From Aporrectodea caliginosa (taxonomy: Eukaryota; Annelida; Clitellata; Crassiclitellata; Lumbricidae), in assembly GCA_020284085.1 (NCBI GenBank), contig JACEVL010000833.1:165001-229000 (forward strand): a DNA stretch of 64,000 nucleotides, read 5' to 3'. Below are positions 22,601-35,100 of this stretch, one piece after another. The position numbers and the translations under genes are program-made. Every line of letters starts with the position of its first letter. Position 1 is the stretch's first letter. Below the pieces are notes generated by a model, which was not told the DNA's origin, ran no database searches, and saw only the letters and a program-made list of their open reading frames with translations.

Positions 22601-25600
22601 AAACCCTGCATGAGTCACTATAGATATTCCAGTTATTGAATTAATGTAATAGTGTTTGTGCTTTTACTGAAAATCTTTGGATCATCTTTCTGAAGATTTT
22701 TTTATACAGGTGTATAAAACAAGTTCGTTATCTTAATTATCTGTTTTATGTATTCATGCATCTGAGCATATCCAAAGCATCTTAAGATACCTCACACCAA
22801 ACTGCTTCTTGCTAGCCTGACTAAATTATCAATTTATCTTTCAAAACTGTATGAGATGCAGTGACAGTTAAAATGCATGCAGTCAGTTGAATGAGAGACA
22901 AATTTATCTCAGACAATTAATACAATGCATGCAGTCAGGTAGTAATGGCATTAGGTCCTTTATATGAATAATAAAAGTTATTACTTATTTCAGATGGTTA
23001 AAATTGTAGACATTGCCAAAGAAGGTTGCAGTATGTTGTGGTAATAACTTATGCAGCTTAATGTGTTTGTCTTTTTAGTTCTTCACCGAGTACAGTAGGC
23101 TTGCACTAGCTGAAGGCATTACTAAACCATTTCAGGTATATTCTAATTATTTTTACTTACAATAAACTAAGGAACAGCTTTTTACAATTGCTCTAAATAT
23201 GTGCAAAGTGTGTTGCACAGTTGAAAGCTAGGAACTATAATAAACTGATGTGTTACTAACTTTGTGGAGCTTGAGGTGAGGCCATGTAGAGATGGTAAGC
23301 ATAACCTATAATATTATTCTATAGTCTGCTGATGTTTTTAAGAGCAGGGACAGATGCTGGCATATCAAGTCATGACTTAGGTAAAGTGGATGTGTGGAAA
23401 GTACTGATTCAGACCCTGAATGGCAAGGCTAAACAATAGCCTACGAGCAGGGCGTAGCCATGAAAATATTTCTGAGGGGGTTTAAGTTTTGGAGGGTTTT
23501 CCATTGGAAATGGTCGTATTTTTGGAAATTTTTGGTTTTTAATAACAGTAATGCATTTATTTCGGTGGGGGGTTTGAACCTGTAAAACCTCTCCATAAAT
23601 ATGCCAATGCCTATAAGTAACATTTCTCAGTAGTGTTTCTTTGGGAAGATGTTTTTGTCTGCTGAACTGTAGTCATAAAGAAAGGCTAAATTAATGACAT
23701 GATGTGACAAGGAGAATGACTAAATAAAAATTATATAATGACATTTTTATAAAGTAATTTGCATAACAAGATGCTGACATAACTTACATGTACCTGTCTG
23801 AATATTAAAAACTGCTAAAATCCCTCACGGAACAAACATTAAATCCAGATGCACATTGCACAAACTCACATGCAGGACTTGAGCAGATTTTTAACAAACA
23901 GCAATGATTGCATTAACAAGGCTAAATGCATTTAGGTCTTTATCTTAGTCTAGAATCATTGTTGGCATATTTAACACTTTAGCGACAAGACTGTACTAAA
24001 AGTGACTGGGAAACCAGTCGTTCAAGTGTTAAAAAGGCTAAATGCATTAAGTTTTTATTTATCTTCGTGTAGAATCATTGTCAGCATATTTAATGGACTC
24101 GCAGGGACTGATGTTTGGTTGTGTGTTTGGATATAGCACTTGATGTTCCTGGTTCGTGATTGGTCATATCCCTATCAGTATCCTTACGGTGCAGATGGTG
24201 GACAGGCACTTGTTGAAAAGAGGCTCAAGGTACTGTAAACAAGATTTTTTACATCCTTTGGCATGCATCGCTGCTAACCGTTTTGATATCTTAATGCAAA
24301 CATTTAAATGTTTACACGTGATGCATCAATTATGCATTTGTACTGGTACCAGCTATTTGTAGCAGATATGAGCAGCCTCTGAAGCCAATGCCAGAGGCAG
24401 GGCTCATGGATATGATCGTTCTAATCTTTCCACTACCAGTGTACAGTTGATGCACTCATTTTTGCAGTTTAGAGTTTCTAAAGGGCACTGATGGAACAGA
24501 AATCTTCCTGTCCTGGCAAGGATTTGAACCTGCTGCATAAAGCCAAATTTCCCAGTTTTGTAAATTGGGCTAGCCCAGTCTGGCCACAGGTATTAAAGTG
24601 ATATGACACCCTTTGAAAATTTCACATCATAGTATATCACTGGTAAATGAACACAGTGAAATGTATTCCAGTAATACAGAAACATATTTACATGTGTATG
24701 TGCCTACAAGTTTATTAGACATGATAAAGTCTGAGGAGCTGCAAAATACATTGGTCATTCATCAGAGAACTGTTTGTAGCAGTCCTTTGTCAACCCTGGT
24801 GAAAGAAAGCATCCAGAAGCCATGACGGACATGTACCCATGCATGTTTCCAAGTAATAATATTGCTGACAAAAGCTGCTTGTATGCCTTGTCATAAGGCA
24901 ATACAGTTGCAGAGAAGGCCTTTTTAGATGGAGTCAAACGATAACAGGTTTAATGTTGCATTGGTGAGTTGCATGCATGCATGGCTTTTGGATCTGTGGC
25001 CAGCAAAACCTGAGATTAATGTACGGTGTTAATAAAGCTGGTTGTGTTTTATTGGTGAGTGATGCTCCAGAAAATCAGAAGTGACAATTGCAGCAACTGA
25101 CACATGCACACACACGGTAATGACAGACATACCATAGGTCGTAGGACATGGTAGCCAATTGGTTAGAGTGCTTGGCCTGTTACATGGCAGTATGGGTTAG
25201 AACTTCCATGGAGGCGGTCACTATGTAGGAACCCTGAGCAAGTCCTTCATGCACAGTTGTGCAGCGCCTTTGATGTTCTGTGGTATGGTGATGTGAGCAC
25301 TTCTGAACCTTGGAAGGAGGGTAATATCAAATACAGTTGTATTGTATTTTATTGTATTGTATGCAAAATATTTGTCCAGCTTTTTGTATGTTTTATAACA
25401 CAACAAACAAGAATAGCCTACCATGTGTTAAAAGGAGCCTATTTATTTCTTTCATTTCTTTATTGATGCACGAAGGCAGGCTGTATATTGAGTGGTAGTT
25501 GCTTGTGGTAGATTGCTTGTGGTTTACTGTATATATTTACGTATATGTGTGTATCTGGCAATTTGCATAGCACATGTTGATAACCTCACCGTGGTGCTAA

Positions 25601-27964
25601 AGACATTCATTGCAGTGTTTGTTATGCTGTGTGTGTGTACAGCATCTACTTGCAGTAGGTCATCGGGCATCGGGCTTTCGCTGTAGTGGGTCCATCAATA
25701 TGGAATGACCTTCCCCCTGCAATTCGTAGCAGGATTCTGGAGGAGATCTCGCTGGCATCGCTTCGCTGCTTAAAGACCTTTCTCTTTTCTCGGGCCTGTC
25801 ACGCTGAGAGCGCTTCTGAATAGCTCTGCTGTGAGAAGCGCTTTACAAATGTTCAGATTAGATTAGATTAGATTAGGTCATAGGTGTTTAAGATATTTGA
25901 TTCTGTATTGTAGACATTTGATTCTCAGCATCCGGAGCTTCGTCTGCTACGAGAAGAGTTGCAGCATTGCTTCAGTCGGATTAGCTGCTTTCTTCTTCCG
26001 CATCCCGGCTTGACAGCCACTACAAAGCAAGCCTTCACAGGACAAATCAAAGGTCTCAAAATAGGACAGTTTTTTGCCAATACATTTGTGTAGTCTTTGA
26101 TTCTGAGCTGGTATTGGCTGATGCTGATTTTGCCTCTTGAGTGTGAATGCAACTGGAACTTTGGAAGGAAATGACAGTCATCATTTAGCACTTTAACGAT
26201 GAGCTGCACTGGTTTCACAGTCACTTTTAGTACATGCTCTCATTAAAGTTCATTTATTCATATCAAACTTTTATATAGCACCCCTTCAAGAAAACTACTC
26301 GGAGGCACTCCAGTGTTAAATTGTTGTCAGGAGGTCTGCAGTGGTAGACAAATAGTGACTGGTATAGATTCATTTAAGTTTACTGAAGTTCTAGCATAAA
26401 TTTGATTGTGACATCTGTCATTGTTAAGCATTGTTATACTGGTTATTGTGTCTAGACATTGATGGCGACTTCAAGACTGCTTTATTTCATCTGGTTCCTT
26501 TCTTGATTGGTAAAGAAAAGTTGGCCGTGAAAGAGTTCAACGGATCTCCCTTAACTGGAAAAGAAGTGCTTGAATATTTTGTGGTTTGTATTAACACCTA
26601 TGCCTAGTGAAGCAGATGGACACATTTTAATCCAACACAAAATGTTTTTAAATTTCCACAATCTGCACAGTTGGTGACCTTATAATAAAACTGGTTGTGC
26701 TTTATATGAATGATGTTCCAGAAAATCAGAAATGATAGTAATGATAGAAATGATAGCGCAGGAACGGAAGACCCTTGAGGGAATTATCCGGAGGCTGGTA
26801 CGCCAGGGGTACTTACCTCCATCTTCCCTCATTTGAGACTCTTTGCAGCAATGCGGACACCAAACTTTGCCTGTATTCTGCACAATCCTTGCCATGTGTT
26901 GCATAAATTGTTACCGCCTATCAAGCAATCTCGCTACTCGCTGCGACCACGGTCCCATAACCGTGTGCTTCCCATGTTTGACAACCTGACTCAGAAATGC
27001 TTCCTTGCCCGGATGCTATACAAATAAACAATGTTTTCCCTAGATCAGTCTATTTAGGCTCTTCATTTTCCCTCTATGACTATAGCCCTAACTCTTCCTC
27101 CCCTAGGTTTCCCTGATATACATTAACTTCTCCCATTCAATTCTGTGCTTGTATATAAATTTGTTTATTTGTTTGAATGTATTAATCTTGCCATGTACAG
27201 TGCTGTGCGTTTATTTGCTAGTACTTCTTAATGAAGAATATTCTTACTTACTTAGTCACAGCAACACACATGCTTGCTTGATAATGACAGATAAACCATT
27301 GGGTGTCATGGCCCTCATGGGGTGTCAATGGGGGACTCTGTAAAAATGGCTGCTATAGGTGGCGCCAGGACTATGTCTACTCTAGGTAAAACTGTTGTCA
27401 AACTTTTCCAAACCCCTCCCCCTATTTTGTTGACATAAATCTAATGGACGACCACATACTGGCGACGCCATGGCCCTCATGGGCAGCCAATTTTTATAGT
27501 TAATCACTCAGGGTACTTTGTGGGTACTGTATCGAGTTTTTCAACCTTTTAAAGCTGTAACTTGGTTTAACATTCAGGTTTTTATCTCTTGTCATCATTT
27601 CGATCTGTTTAGTCTGTTTTGCTTTTATTTTTTTGTATCGTTCATTTTTTTTTTGTAGTAATTTTTTTAATTATCTTCATCTGTTCCATAACACTGATTA
27701 TGATACCAGTGATGCAGTGTCAAAACATTCTATTTTCACAATTTATTTGAACATTTTGCCTGAAAGTATTTCTTTGACACTAGTTACTGTAATTAGTTCT
27801 GAATACATGTACCAGTAAATTACTACATGAATTGCTAAATTAAGGGAATAAATTGTGTTTTAATATTTTTTCTTTGTTGCTGAGCAGACCTATTTCAAAA
27901 TTTTTCAAACAGATGGACTTCCAACTCCTAAGTCAGTTCTTCAGGTTTGTTGCATTCATTCTAG

Positions 27965-28061
<97 letters not shown>

Positions 28062-31000
28062 TTTTCATCAGTATAATCTGTGACATGCCTTTCTCTGAAG
28101 TATTGTCTTTCCACAGCATGTTGTAAGCCACTAAACATTCTGAGCTTATCTCCAGGCTGGGTGTATCCAGGGACATAACTGGCATTCGGCTTGGGGGGCT
28201 TAAGCCCCCCAAATGAAAGCTGAAGCCCCAAAATAAATCAAGCCCCCGGCCCCACTATAGGCTCGTGCTACCGCGTTCACCATGCTCAAGGCTTAAGCTC
28301 CCCAAACGAAAAGTCCTAGTAATGTTACTGGGTGTATCCCTCCCTAACTGTAGTGCGCTCAGCCTGCACTCTGCCACGTTTGAACAATTGTCCATTTGTG
28401 GTGAGGGCATCCAACTGATTCCTCCATCTTCTTGAGGGACTAGTCATTATTGGTTGTAGAGCTCTAGCAAGGTCCTGCAACGCCCAATGTGTCCAAACAG
28501 CCTTGTCTGAATCATCTCCAACACCGGATTGGGCACGGTGTGTTTATTTCAGTTGGACAGCATTATTTAAATATGAAATTTATATATATGAAATCATTTA
28601 ATCTAATGTAAACCTCATAAATTCCATAGCGCCACGCAAAAGCTGTGACCAGCTTATTCACTGGTGCTTAATGAAAGTAAGTTCACTAGAGCAAGGATGT
28701 TTTGTTAGTTTTGTTACCAATAACAGGAGAGCAATTGTCATATATCTGGAAAAATACCTCTGGGAAACTTATATCAGTGTGGTAACAATTATTTTAGAGA
28801 TTAACGTGACTAAAAGTTATTGACTGTGTTATTAGGATAAGCTAACCTATTGAACTTTTGTGGTGATATCATCTTAAGCACGACGCATCCATTTACGAGC
28901 ATTAAATATTTAATCTTACCACATATTTGCTGAATTCTAGAACATTATCAGTCCAGTCTAGTTGAGACGGAATTAGTCTAGAAGAGATTTCCTTGTTAGA
29001 AGCAATATTTTTAATATTATTTACAATAATAACAATGCAGAGGTAATTCATGCTGGTGGAGTATAATAAATATTGTATGCATTTGTTAAAGTTAATATCG
29101 TAAGATGCAGTACAGTACGTACCCATGGATGTTGTAAAATCTGTAGGAATATTACGCGCATACAAAACTTTACCAGAACAAACACTTGATGGACATATGA
29201 AAACTATTAGCTTTTAAAGCACAGGGCTTTTACTATTTACTAAGTCTAAGTCATAGGACAGTCCTCTCCCTTGCGGTCTCATCTTCCCATCAACATTGTG
29301 TGGTCAGTGTACTCATAGCTGAGTTGGCCAGGGAGTGCAGGTGGAGCAGAAATCTCAAACCAAATTTCTGCCCTGTGGGGATTTGAACCCCTGACCTCTC
29401 GATTGACATTCCAGCACTCTAAGCAGAACACTATACCGAGAACAGCACAAGAGTATGCTATAAATTGTAGGGTGTAGTACCTACTTGCTGCTATGCCAGT
29501 ATAGGCTACAATTTATTTGTTTTCTTAGGTGACTTCAGAAGCCAATAATTTGGCTGCAACTGTGGTAGCTGAAGATCATTATGTGAAAGCCATGGATAAG
29601 GTCAGTCATGTTAGAAACTGAATGCAGTGCACTCAGTGATACCTATAAAATATCCATTTTTGTATCCAATTGTATCACATGTAGACGGAGTATCCTGCCA
29701 AATTAGACATGATTTAATTTAAAATTTATGACAAAGTCAGACTCATGTAACAAGTGCATTTTCTGAGGCAGAATTGGTCAAAGACCATGTTCATTTTGCT
29801 CAACTTTGCTAGACTGAAGCGACTCGGATGTTTACAAGTATACAACATTGTAAGATGTTACTTGCAAGTTGCAACTACTTAGCTGGCTTTATCTGGTCTT
29901 ATGTATTACAATACAGTTGTGTGTATCTTTCTTACGATTATGTCTGTATTTATTACGTGATACTGTCTAATGACAGAACATCAATTGATGGCTCTGAGCA
30001 ATTACAAGTGAAGTTCTTGCTCAAGATCCCTACATAGTAAAGCGACTAAACCATCTCATTGGTGATTCGAACCCGCACACATATTGAAAAGCAAGCCTTC
30101 AAGCCAGTCAGCTACCGTGTACACTTTTCCTCACTTCCCAGTTGCAGATCTCTGCACTCTTCTGCACAAAGGCCACTTGTCCTTCTGTCATTTCACATGT
30201 CACAATATGCAACTCAGAAGCCATTTCATGATCTTCACTGATTTGTTATTGTGTCACGACAGACTGTTTTACGATGCTCTTTCAACGATGAAGTGAAAAT
30301 TCATTTGTGTCTTCAATTCTGATTTGCTGACTTTGCAATTGTAACAAATGTTTAAAAATTAAATAAAAATGATGAAAGAAATAGAAAATGTATTATTATA
30401 CTGACTAATTTTATACCAAGCTGAAGTGGATTGTACTTTGTAAGTGAACTACCTATTTTTGTCAAGAAAAACATTCACTTGCATCCACTTATATTTTTTT
30501 ATTTATACTGACTTTCCATTACTGATGCCAGATATTCGGAGAAAAGAAACCACATGCAGAGTTAAAGACCATTCAGGATCATCACAACGTTGTCAAGAAG
30601 GAGTCAATGAAAATTTTTGATTCAACACCCAAAATGGGTGGCCAAGAACTTAGCAAGGTGTACCTGAAAAACCTAGAGAAACATCTAGACGAACTGCTCA
30701 TTGAATTTCTGAATCGCAATGAGATGAAGACTGCTGGGGCAGTCGGATTGACGCCGGCAGTCCTGTTCGTGACGATATTCGTGCTGTATGTAATCAGCGG
30801 ATTTCTGAACGTCATCTACTTGGACTTCATAGCAGGCTATGTCGACTTTGCCTCATACTGCTTGATGGGACTTCTTGGTACATGGGTGCTTGTGAGATTA
30901 ACTGGAGATCATCATGAAGTCTCGGAGTTCTTGGACAGCGTGGCACTGGCCATCTGGGAATGCGTAATTATTACAAAATTCATCAGCTTAGTAGAACCTG

Positions 31001-32145
31001 CATTAAATCGAGACACATAATACGTATGGCGCCTTGAAATAGGATTTCATCAAAAAGAGTTTCACTTACTAGCCTAAGCAATGATAAAGTTCATTAACTT
31101 CAGAAAGTTCATCTTTAAGTGAATAATGATAACTAGATGTCACCTCTAACGAACTCTTACAAACATAGATTCTCACTCAGAGTTGTCAGTTGACACCATG
31201 TTCGGAGTCCCAGGTTTGTGTTGAATAGAGGATAAGGAATGACAAATGGCCAAATGAAGCAAATGGGTGGTACACTTACTGATTGGCATTCCCCTCATAG
31301 ATGGTAAAAATGTGGCACTGGACAAGCACTAGCCATAAGCTCATCATATATGACAGAAGTATAGTCTGAAGTTTGCTTTACGTTAGGTTTAGCAGGATTG
31401 AACAAAGTGTTTCTCTCTGGTGAATCAAAGAAACCTCATGTTCAAAGACATTTACTAGCAGCTGTGTGAATCCTCGTTTAGCCTCACTCTCAATACTATA
31501 ATCCAATCTAATTTGCCCCATTAGAACTATACCTATTATAGTGCTGAACAGTGCATTATCTAGGCCTAAACCTATAATAGTACTATAGTCTCTAATACTA
31601 TAACTGCATAATCATGCATTGATGTTACTTGTTGCGTCTTGACAGCAAGTTATGAAATAAACTAAAATACAATACAATACAATACAATGGTCAGTATATG
31701 AACTAACATCAGGGTATTTAGTACCTGTAACTTGTATGTTGGTGTGTGGCGTATAACTTCTTACTATAAATTCTGATTATTTTAGGTCTACGTGCCTTTG
31801 TGGACAAGAGTCGTTTATGAACCACCAAAGCACTTGGCAAATGTAGCTGCACCTGCAGTTAAAACTGATGACAGCCAGCTCAAAAGCAGCCTTAGTCAGC
31901 AAGAACCCACAATCGATCAGCAGCAGCAACCCACAAAAGCTCTGAAGGAGGAACAGTCTAAGAGTAGCGACCTTCAACAACAACCAAAAAGCACTCTACA
32001 GCAACAACTTCCCAAAAGTAACAACCAAGTACAACAACCGAATGACGCAAAGCAGCAAAAGCAACCCGACAGCACTCAGCAACAGAAGCAACTCAAAAGC
32101 GCACCGCAACAACAATCCACTAAGCAGTCGGCAGCAAAAAAGTAG
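19683..32145 (+). CDS. Atlastin-like dynamin-family GTPase (ER membrane fusion), 11 exons
   Basis: Exons by GT-AG splicing: 19683-19904, 20209-20346, 21471-21626, 23079-23135, 24137-24229, 25914-26052, 26456-26583, 27888-27944, 29529-29600, 30532-30963 and 31786-32145, all in phase (only 25914-26052 ends mid-codon, +1). The joined frame is 617 residues. Seen: P-loop GSCRQGKS with the atlastin arginine (exon 1), switch [10 protein letters not shown] (exon 2), G3 DTQGGF (exon 3), G4 VRDWSYPY (exon 5), a helical middle domain with EANNLAA (exon 9), then a two-segment hydrophobic hairpin and an amphipathic tail (exon 10). Known role of the family: homotypic fusion of ER tubules driven by GTP-dependent dimerisation. 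All GTPase motifs are intact, so it is probably functional. The start is the first in-frame Met before the Drosophila-like short N-terminus (QVV...[12 protein letters not shown]). An upstream exon is not excluded. It cannot be assigned to ATL1, 2 or 3. Confidence 0.93.
20562..20742. repeat. Intronic fold-back repeat with 21-bp tandem units
   Basis: In the intron after atlastin exon 2. There is a perfect 17-bp hairpin (tactctactttcaatgt at 20582-20598 with its complement at 20611-20627, 12-bp loop). An outer pair tactgggacaa/ttgtcccagta lies at 20565 and 20726-20736. About three 21-bp copies of actggggcaaatcctaaaa lie between. It resembles a small fold-back MITE. Confidence 0.75.
22271..22428. 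mobile_element. MITE with CAGTGTTTCCGTTA ends, intronic
   Basis: Ends CAGTGTTTCCGTTA and TAACGGAAACACTG are perfect complements. TGTATTGC occurs immediately before the left end (22263-22270) and overlaps the right end by two bases (22427-22434), consistent with an 8-bp hAT-type duplication. Length about 157 bp. Inside are further paired words (ggacgt ... acgtcc-like). Confidence 0.8.
23451..23605. repeat. Decayed MITE-like repeat, intronic
   Basis: Starts cagggcgtagccatgaaaat and shares, inverted, a ccattggaaatggtcg core with 9639-9808. The right terminus is too worn to fix a duplication. Confidence 0.4.
24500..24610 (-). mobile_element. Probable SINE fragment, intronic
   Basis: The minus strand holds a B-box-like GGTTCAAATCCTTGCC and A-box-like ctgggctagccc. 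It resembles family A loosely. Low certainty. Confidence 0.35.
25135..25330 (+). mobile_element. Probable tRNA-like SINE, intronic
   Basis: The plus strand reads ggtagccaattggttagagt (A-box region) and tatgggttagaacttcc (worn B box). It continues with tccttcatgcacagttgtgc and agcgcctttg, comparable with the family B body. Lies in the intron before exon 6. Confidence 0.4.
25640..25877 (+). pseudogene. LINE 3' end in atlastin intron
   Basis: The peptide [17 protein letters not shown] with [21 protein letters not shown] is the extreme C-terminus of a CR1-like reverse transcriptase. It is followed by a worn gcgctttacaaatgttc signature and a (GATTA)n run. It ends only ~35 bp before the exon 6 acceptor, yet the splice site is intact. 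Confidence 0.7.
27308..27485. repeat. Repeat insertion bounded by 15-bp direct repeats
   Basis: catggccctcatggg occurs at 27307-27321 and again at about 27469-27483. The enclosed text shares caaacttttccaaacccctc and ctattttgttgacata with 43350-43400, so it is a dispersed repeat. The long flanking repeat would fit a retroposed element, or may be part of the repeat itself. Confidence 0.45.
27964..28063. repeat. (ATC)n microsatellite
   Basis: About 100 bp of pure trinucleotide starting only ~20 bp downstream of atlastin exon 8, within the intron. Confidence 0.97.
28168..28330. mobile_element. hAT-like MITE, CAGGGACATAAC end, intronic
   Basis: A 163-bp element flanked by identical 8-bp duplications GGTGTATC (28160-28167 and 28331-28338). 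Ends CAGGGACATAACT and AGTAATGTTACTG show partial complementarity. The internal ggcttaagccccccaaa and cttaagctccccaaacg pair as subterminal repeats. Confidence 0.85.
29262..29450 (-). mobile_element. SINE family A copy, intronic
   Basis: Matches 335-515 along its length, including gcaggtggagcagaaatctc and the B box complement gatttgaacccctgacctct. The tRNA-like head points to the minus strand. Lies ~80 bp before exon 9. Confidence 0.75.
30000..30115 (-). mobile_element. SINE family B copy, intronic
   Basis: Shares gcaattacaagtgaagttct ... gattcgaacccgca with 2340-2430. The B box is on the minus strand and the copy is more diverged than the first. Confidence 0.6.
30532..31020 (+). CDS. Atlastin exon 10 with read-through end: alternative C-terminus
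   Basis: If the weak donor TGC|GTAATT at 30963/30964 is not used, the frame runs 19 codons further, [19 protein letters not shown], to TAA at 31018-31020, giving a 516-residue protein. The exon itself carries [20 protein letters not shown] of the middle domain, the membrane hairpin ([16 protein letters not shown] and an [14 protein letters not shown] segment), and the start of the amphipathic tail ([12 protein letters not shown]). An AATAAA at about 31655 followed by a CA-rich run would suit this short form. Confidence 0.75.
   Translation: MFGEKKPHAELKTIQDHHNVVKKESMKIFDSTPKMGGQELSKVYLKNLEKHLDELLIEFLNRNEMKTAGAVGLTPAVLFVTIFVLYVISGFLNVIYLDFIAGYVDFASYCLMGLLGTWVLVRLTGDHHEVSEFLDSVALAIWECVIITKFISLVEPALNRDT
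31786..32145 (+). CDS. Atlastin last exon, glutamine-rich C-terminal tail
   Basis: Acceptor ttctgattattttag, then [20 protein letters not shown] in phase with the donor at 30963. It continues as a low-complexity tail rich in Gln, Ser, Lys and Pro ([22 protein letters not shown]) and ends in KQSAAKK then TAG. Animal atlastins end in short, variable, lysine-rich tails, and the Gln-rich extension of roughly 90 residues is unusual. It could be disordered. The terminal KK is not a canonical KKXX retrieval signal. Confidence 0.75.
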   Translation, partial: VYVPLWTRVVYEPPKHLANVAAPAVKTDDSQLKSSLSQQEPTIDQQQQPTKALKEEQSKSSDLQQQPKSTLQQQLPKSNNQVQQPNDAKQQKQPDSTQQQKQLKSAPQQQSTKQSAAKK

Positions 32146-35100
32146 TAGCACTCGGCCACAACAGTCCCATAACAGTTGGCGGCAGCAGAATTTATTGAAA
32201 ATATGCGTGGTCTTTACAAACTGATGCATGTCTAATTTAAAAGAATTCACATCCAGACAACTGAATGTAAAAAGGAAACAGCTTACACTATGTTGAAAGT
32301 CAAACTAAATGAAATTGGCAGTATATTGCTATTAACTAAATCAACACTTGCAACAAGAATGCGTTAAACTTCTGTTTAAGGTGATGAATAATGTTGCTTC
32401 ATACATGTGCTTAGTCATCACTCGATGTTTAGTGTTTACACTTTTAACAAAATAGTACATGTTCTATTGTGTTCATGTTTTTGGCTTGAGACGAGTTTGT
32501 TAGCCAAGATTTCCTTCTAATGAAGATGGCAAAAGACGAGCATCCCAGTTTGCGGCAGGCACCATTTTAATAAGGTTTATACTGAACATGGTGTAAGTTT
32601 TTACTTTACTTGGAGCCTATAGTAATTATTTTGTGGCACTTCATTGTATCTGTGAGATTGTGCAGTTTAGCAAAGCGTAACTACATGTACAAAGCCTATT
32701 TGACAGTGACATCAATAGCTTTCATTTTACCCAATACTACAATTTGACCTCTGAACACCTGTTGCACCTGGTCATTTGTGCTTTTGTACCAAGTTTTTAA
32801 CACATCAGGCAAAGCAACAGTAGCATTTCACATTTCAATGTTAGATTATATTAAAAATGGATAACAATAATCATCAGCGCCCTTCTTTGGTCTTGGCTGT
32901 GATATGGCATTATACAGATCGCCTTACACTTGTATTAGTATTAGTATTGTCTGTTAACCCTGGTTGTTATTCTTTGTATGCTGTATATGGTGCATCTGTA
33001 TACCTATGTCAGGAAAAAACCAAGGCAACACCTTTTCACTCCAGTTTGTGATGTTAGCCTGCATTAAAATATGTGGCTCAAGAGCACCTTTGGCACTGGC
33101 ATCTGAAGTGCTTGTCCACCTGTGCATGATGCATATTCAAGGTGTGGTCTTGGTCTTTCAGCCTGTATGTACCAAAATTTCACAAGTTTATTTTACTATT
33201 TTATTTGCTACTTTAGTAGTGAGGGTCTTAAGGCCTGCAAAAACTATGATTTCAACTCAAATATTCATATTTGAAATGAGGTACACTCCTGTTCTATATG
33301 TAATCTGGGGCTAATAATTATACTGCCATTCTATACTAACTATTATATACCCCTATATACATGTATTATTGACGAGTGTTAGAAAAATATATAAGACTGT
33401 TTTGTGACAAGTCAGATAACTAATGATTACAGAGCTCTGGAGATATACAGAAGAGCATTTGTGACCTAATATAAATTTTTAATTCCATATTCTCTGCATT
33501 ACCACAATGTTTGTACATGTATAAAACTTTGCACATTCCTTCCAAAAACGGAGCAAAGGGAACTGTGCCATTGGCCTTGGGATAGATGCCCCGAGAGGTA
33601 AATGGCTGTGTACAAATAGCCATATAATTATATATATCTACATACTGTTCTGGGGAACTCGGGTTAATCTGTACCAAATGCTGCATTTCCCCCATCATCC
33701 TGGTCCTGTGATATCAACATTTTGATCCTCCAAAACAGTAGAATTGTATTTTAAAATATAAAAATACACAGTACTGTTCTCTACACTGTAATTGTATTGT
33801 GAACATATGCCAAATGTGCACATGGTTTCAACAGAAGCAAAATGGTGCCATTTACTGCTTCAGTTCAACCTCTCCGGAACAAGCCAAGACATTATTCAGT
33901 ATACAGCAGAATTGTCTGTGCAACAAAATGTGTACGTGATAAGAACGACACATTTTATAACAACAGCAATTAACTCTAATACTTCTGAGCTCCTAACAAT
34001 CACACCTAAAATGCTGCTTCATTCCAAGAACAAAGATTGATAACAGTTGTAGCTCTAACAAAACTTTAGTTTTAAATAGCTATGCTCTAAACAATATAAA
34101 ATAACAAGCATTGTATCATAGAATTACATTAATTAACATGCAATAGGTTAGCTATACAGGGGCAAAATACTGATAATTCTGGCAGCATATTTAAATTTAA
34201 AGAACAATTAATTAACAATTAATAACTACAATTTGTCAGCTTATATATACAGGATTTTTTGTGTGCCCAGGGACGAACTATGATATTGGGACAAAATACT
34301 GATAATTCTGGCAGCATATTTAAATTTAAAGAACAATTAATTAACAATTAATAACTACAATTTGTCAGCTTATATATAGAGGATATTTTTTGTGCCTGGG
34401 GACGAACTATGATATTGGTGCCTCCTCCCTGGCCATGATTTTGATAAGAGAACGACCTGATTCTGACTAGCCTAACAATCTTGCATTGTGGGTTTGTCAT
34501 TTGTAACGCGTATATGGTGCCCCTTAGTGCTCAAGGGGGCACAAAAATCATGCCTGACAACTGGTTTGTAAGCAATGAGGATATAACTGCATATTTTTTG
34601 GGGCACCAAAATTAAATCTTATGAATTTATTTGGGATAAATTTTAGTTAAAACTGCATCAAAATCAAGAGTAAAATTATTAATTTCAACCCTCATTTGGC
34701 GTGCGCAGACACATGTACCCTTTTGCCCCATAGTTATGCCTCTGTATATACAGCATAAACATGTAATTTAAGTTTTTAAACCAGAGGTGCAATCACATGC
34801 AGAGGCTCAGCATTTCTGTATTCATATTCATAACAAGCTATATAATACATTAGTCATGGTCAGACATGCATAAATCTATACATACAAATGCTATGCATAT
34901 TTGCATGCTCACAGTAGTATTAATACCAATTGTAATCGTAAACTCCAAATTTATAAAGCACTACTCTAAAGCCAAGTACAGTGATGCAACATATCAGTTT
35001 TAGTTAACTGTTGTGCATGTTTACAATTTTAAGAGTACATTATGTACATAATGGATTTCATCAAAATGTAATGATGGTAAATTTAGATTTGCATGCAAGT

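Noticed and set aside
34159..34744. Complete hAT element
   Set aside because: End-like words are present, but no matching 8-bp flanks could be found, so only the 129-bp duplication is reported.
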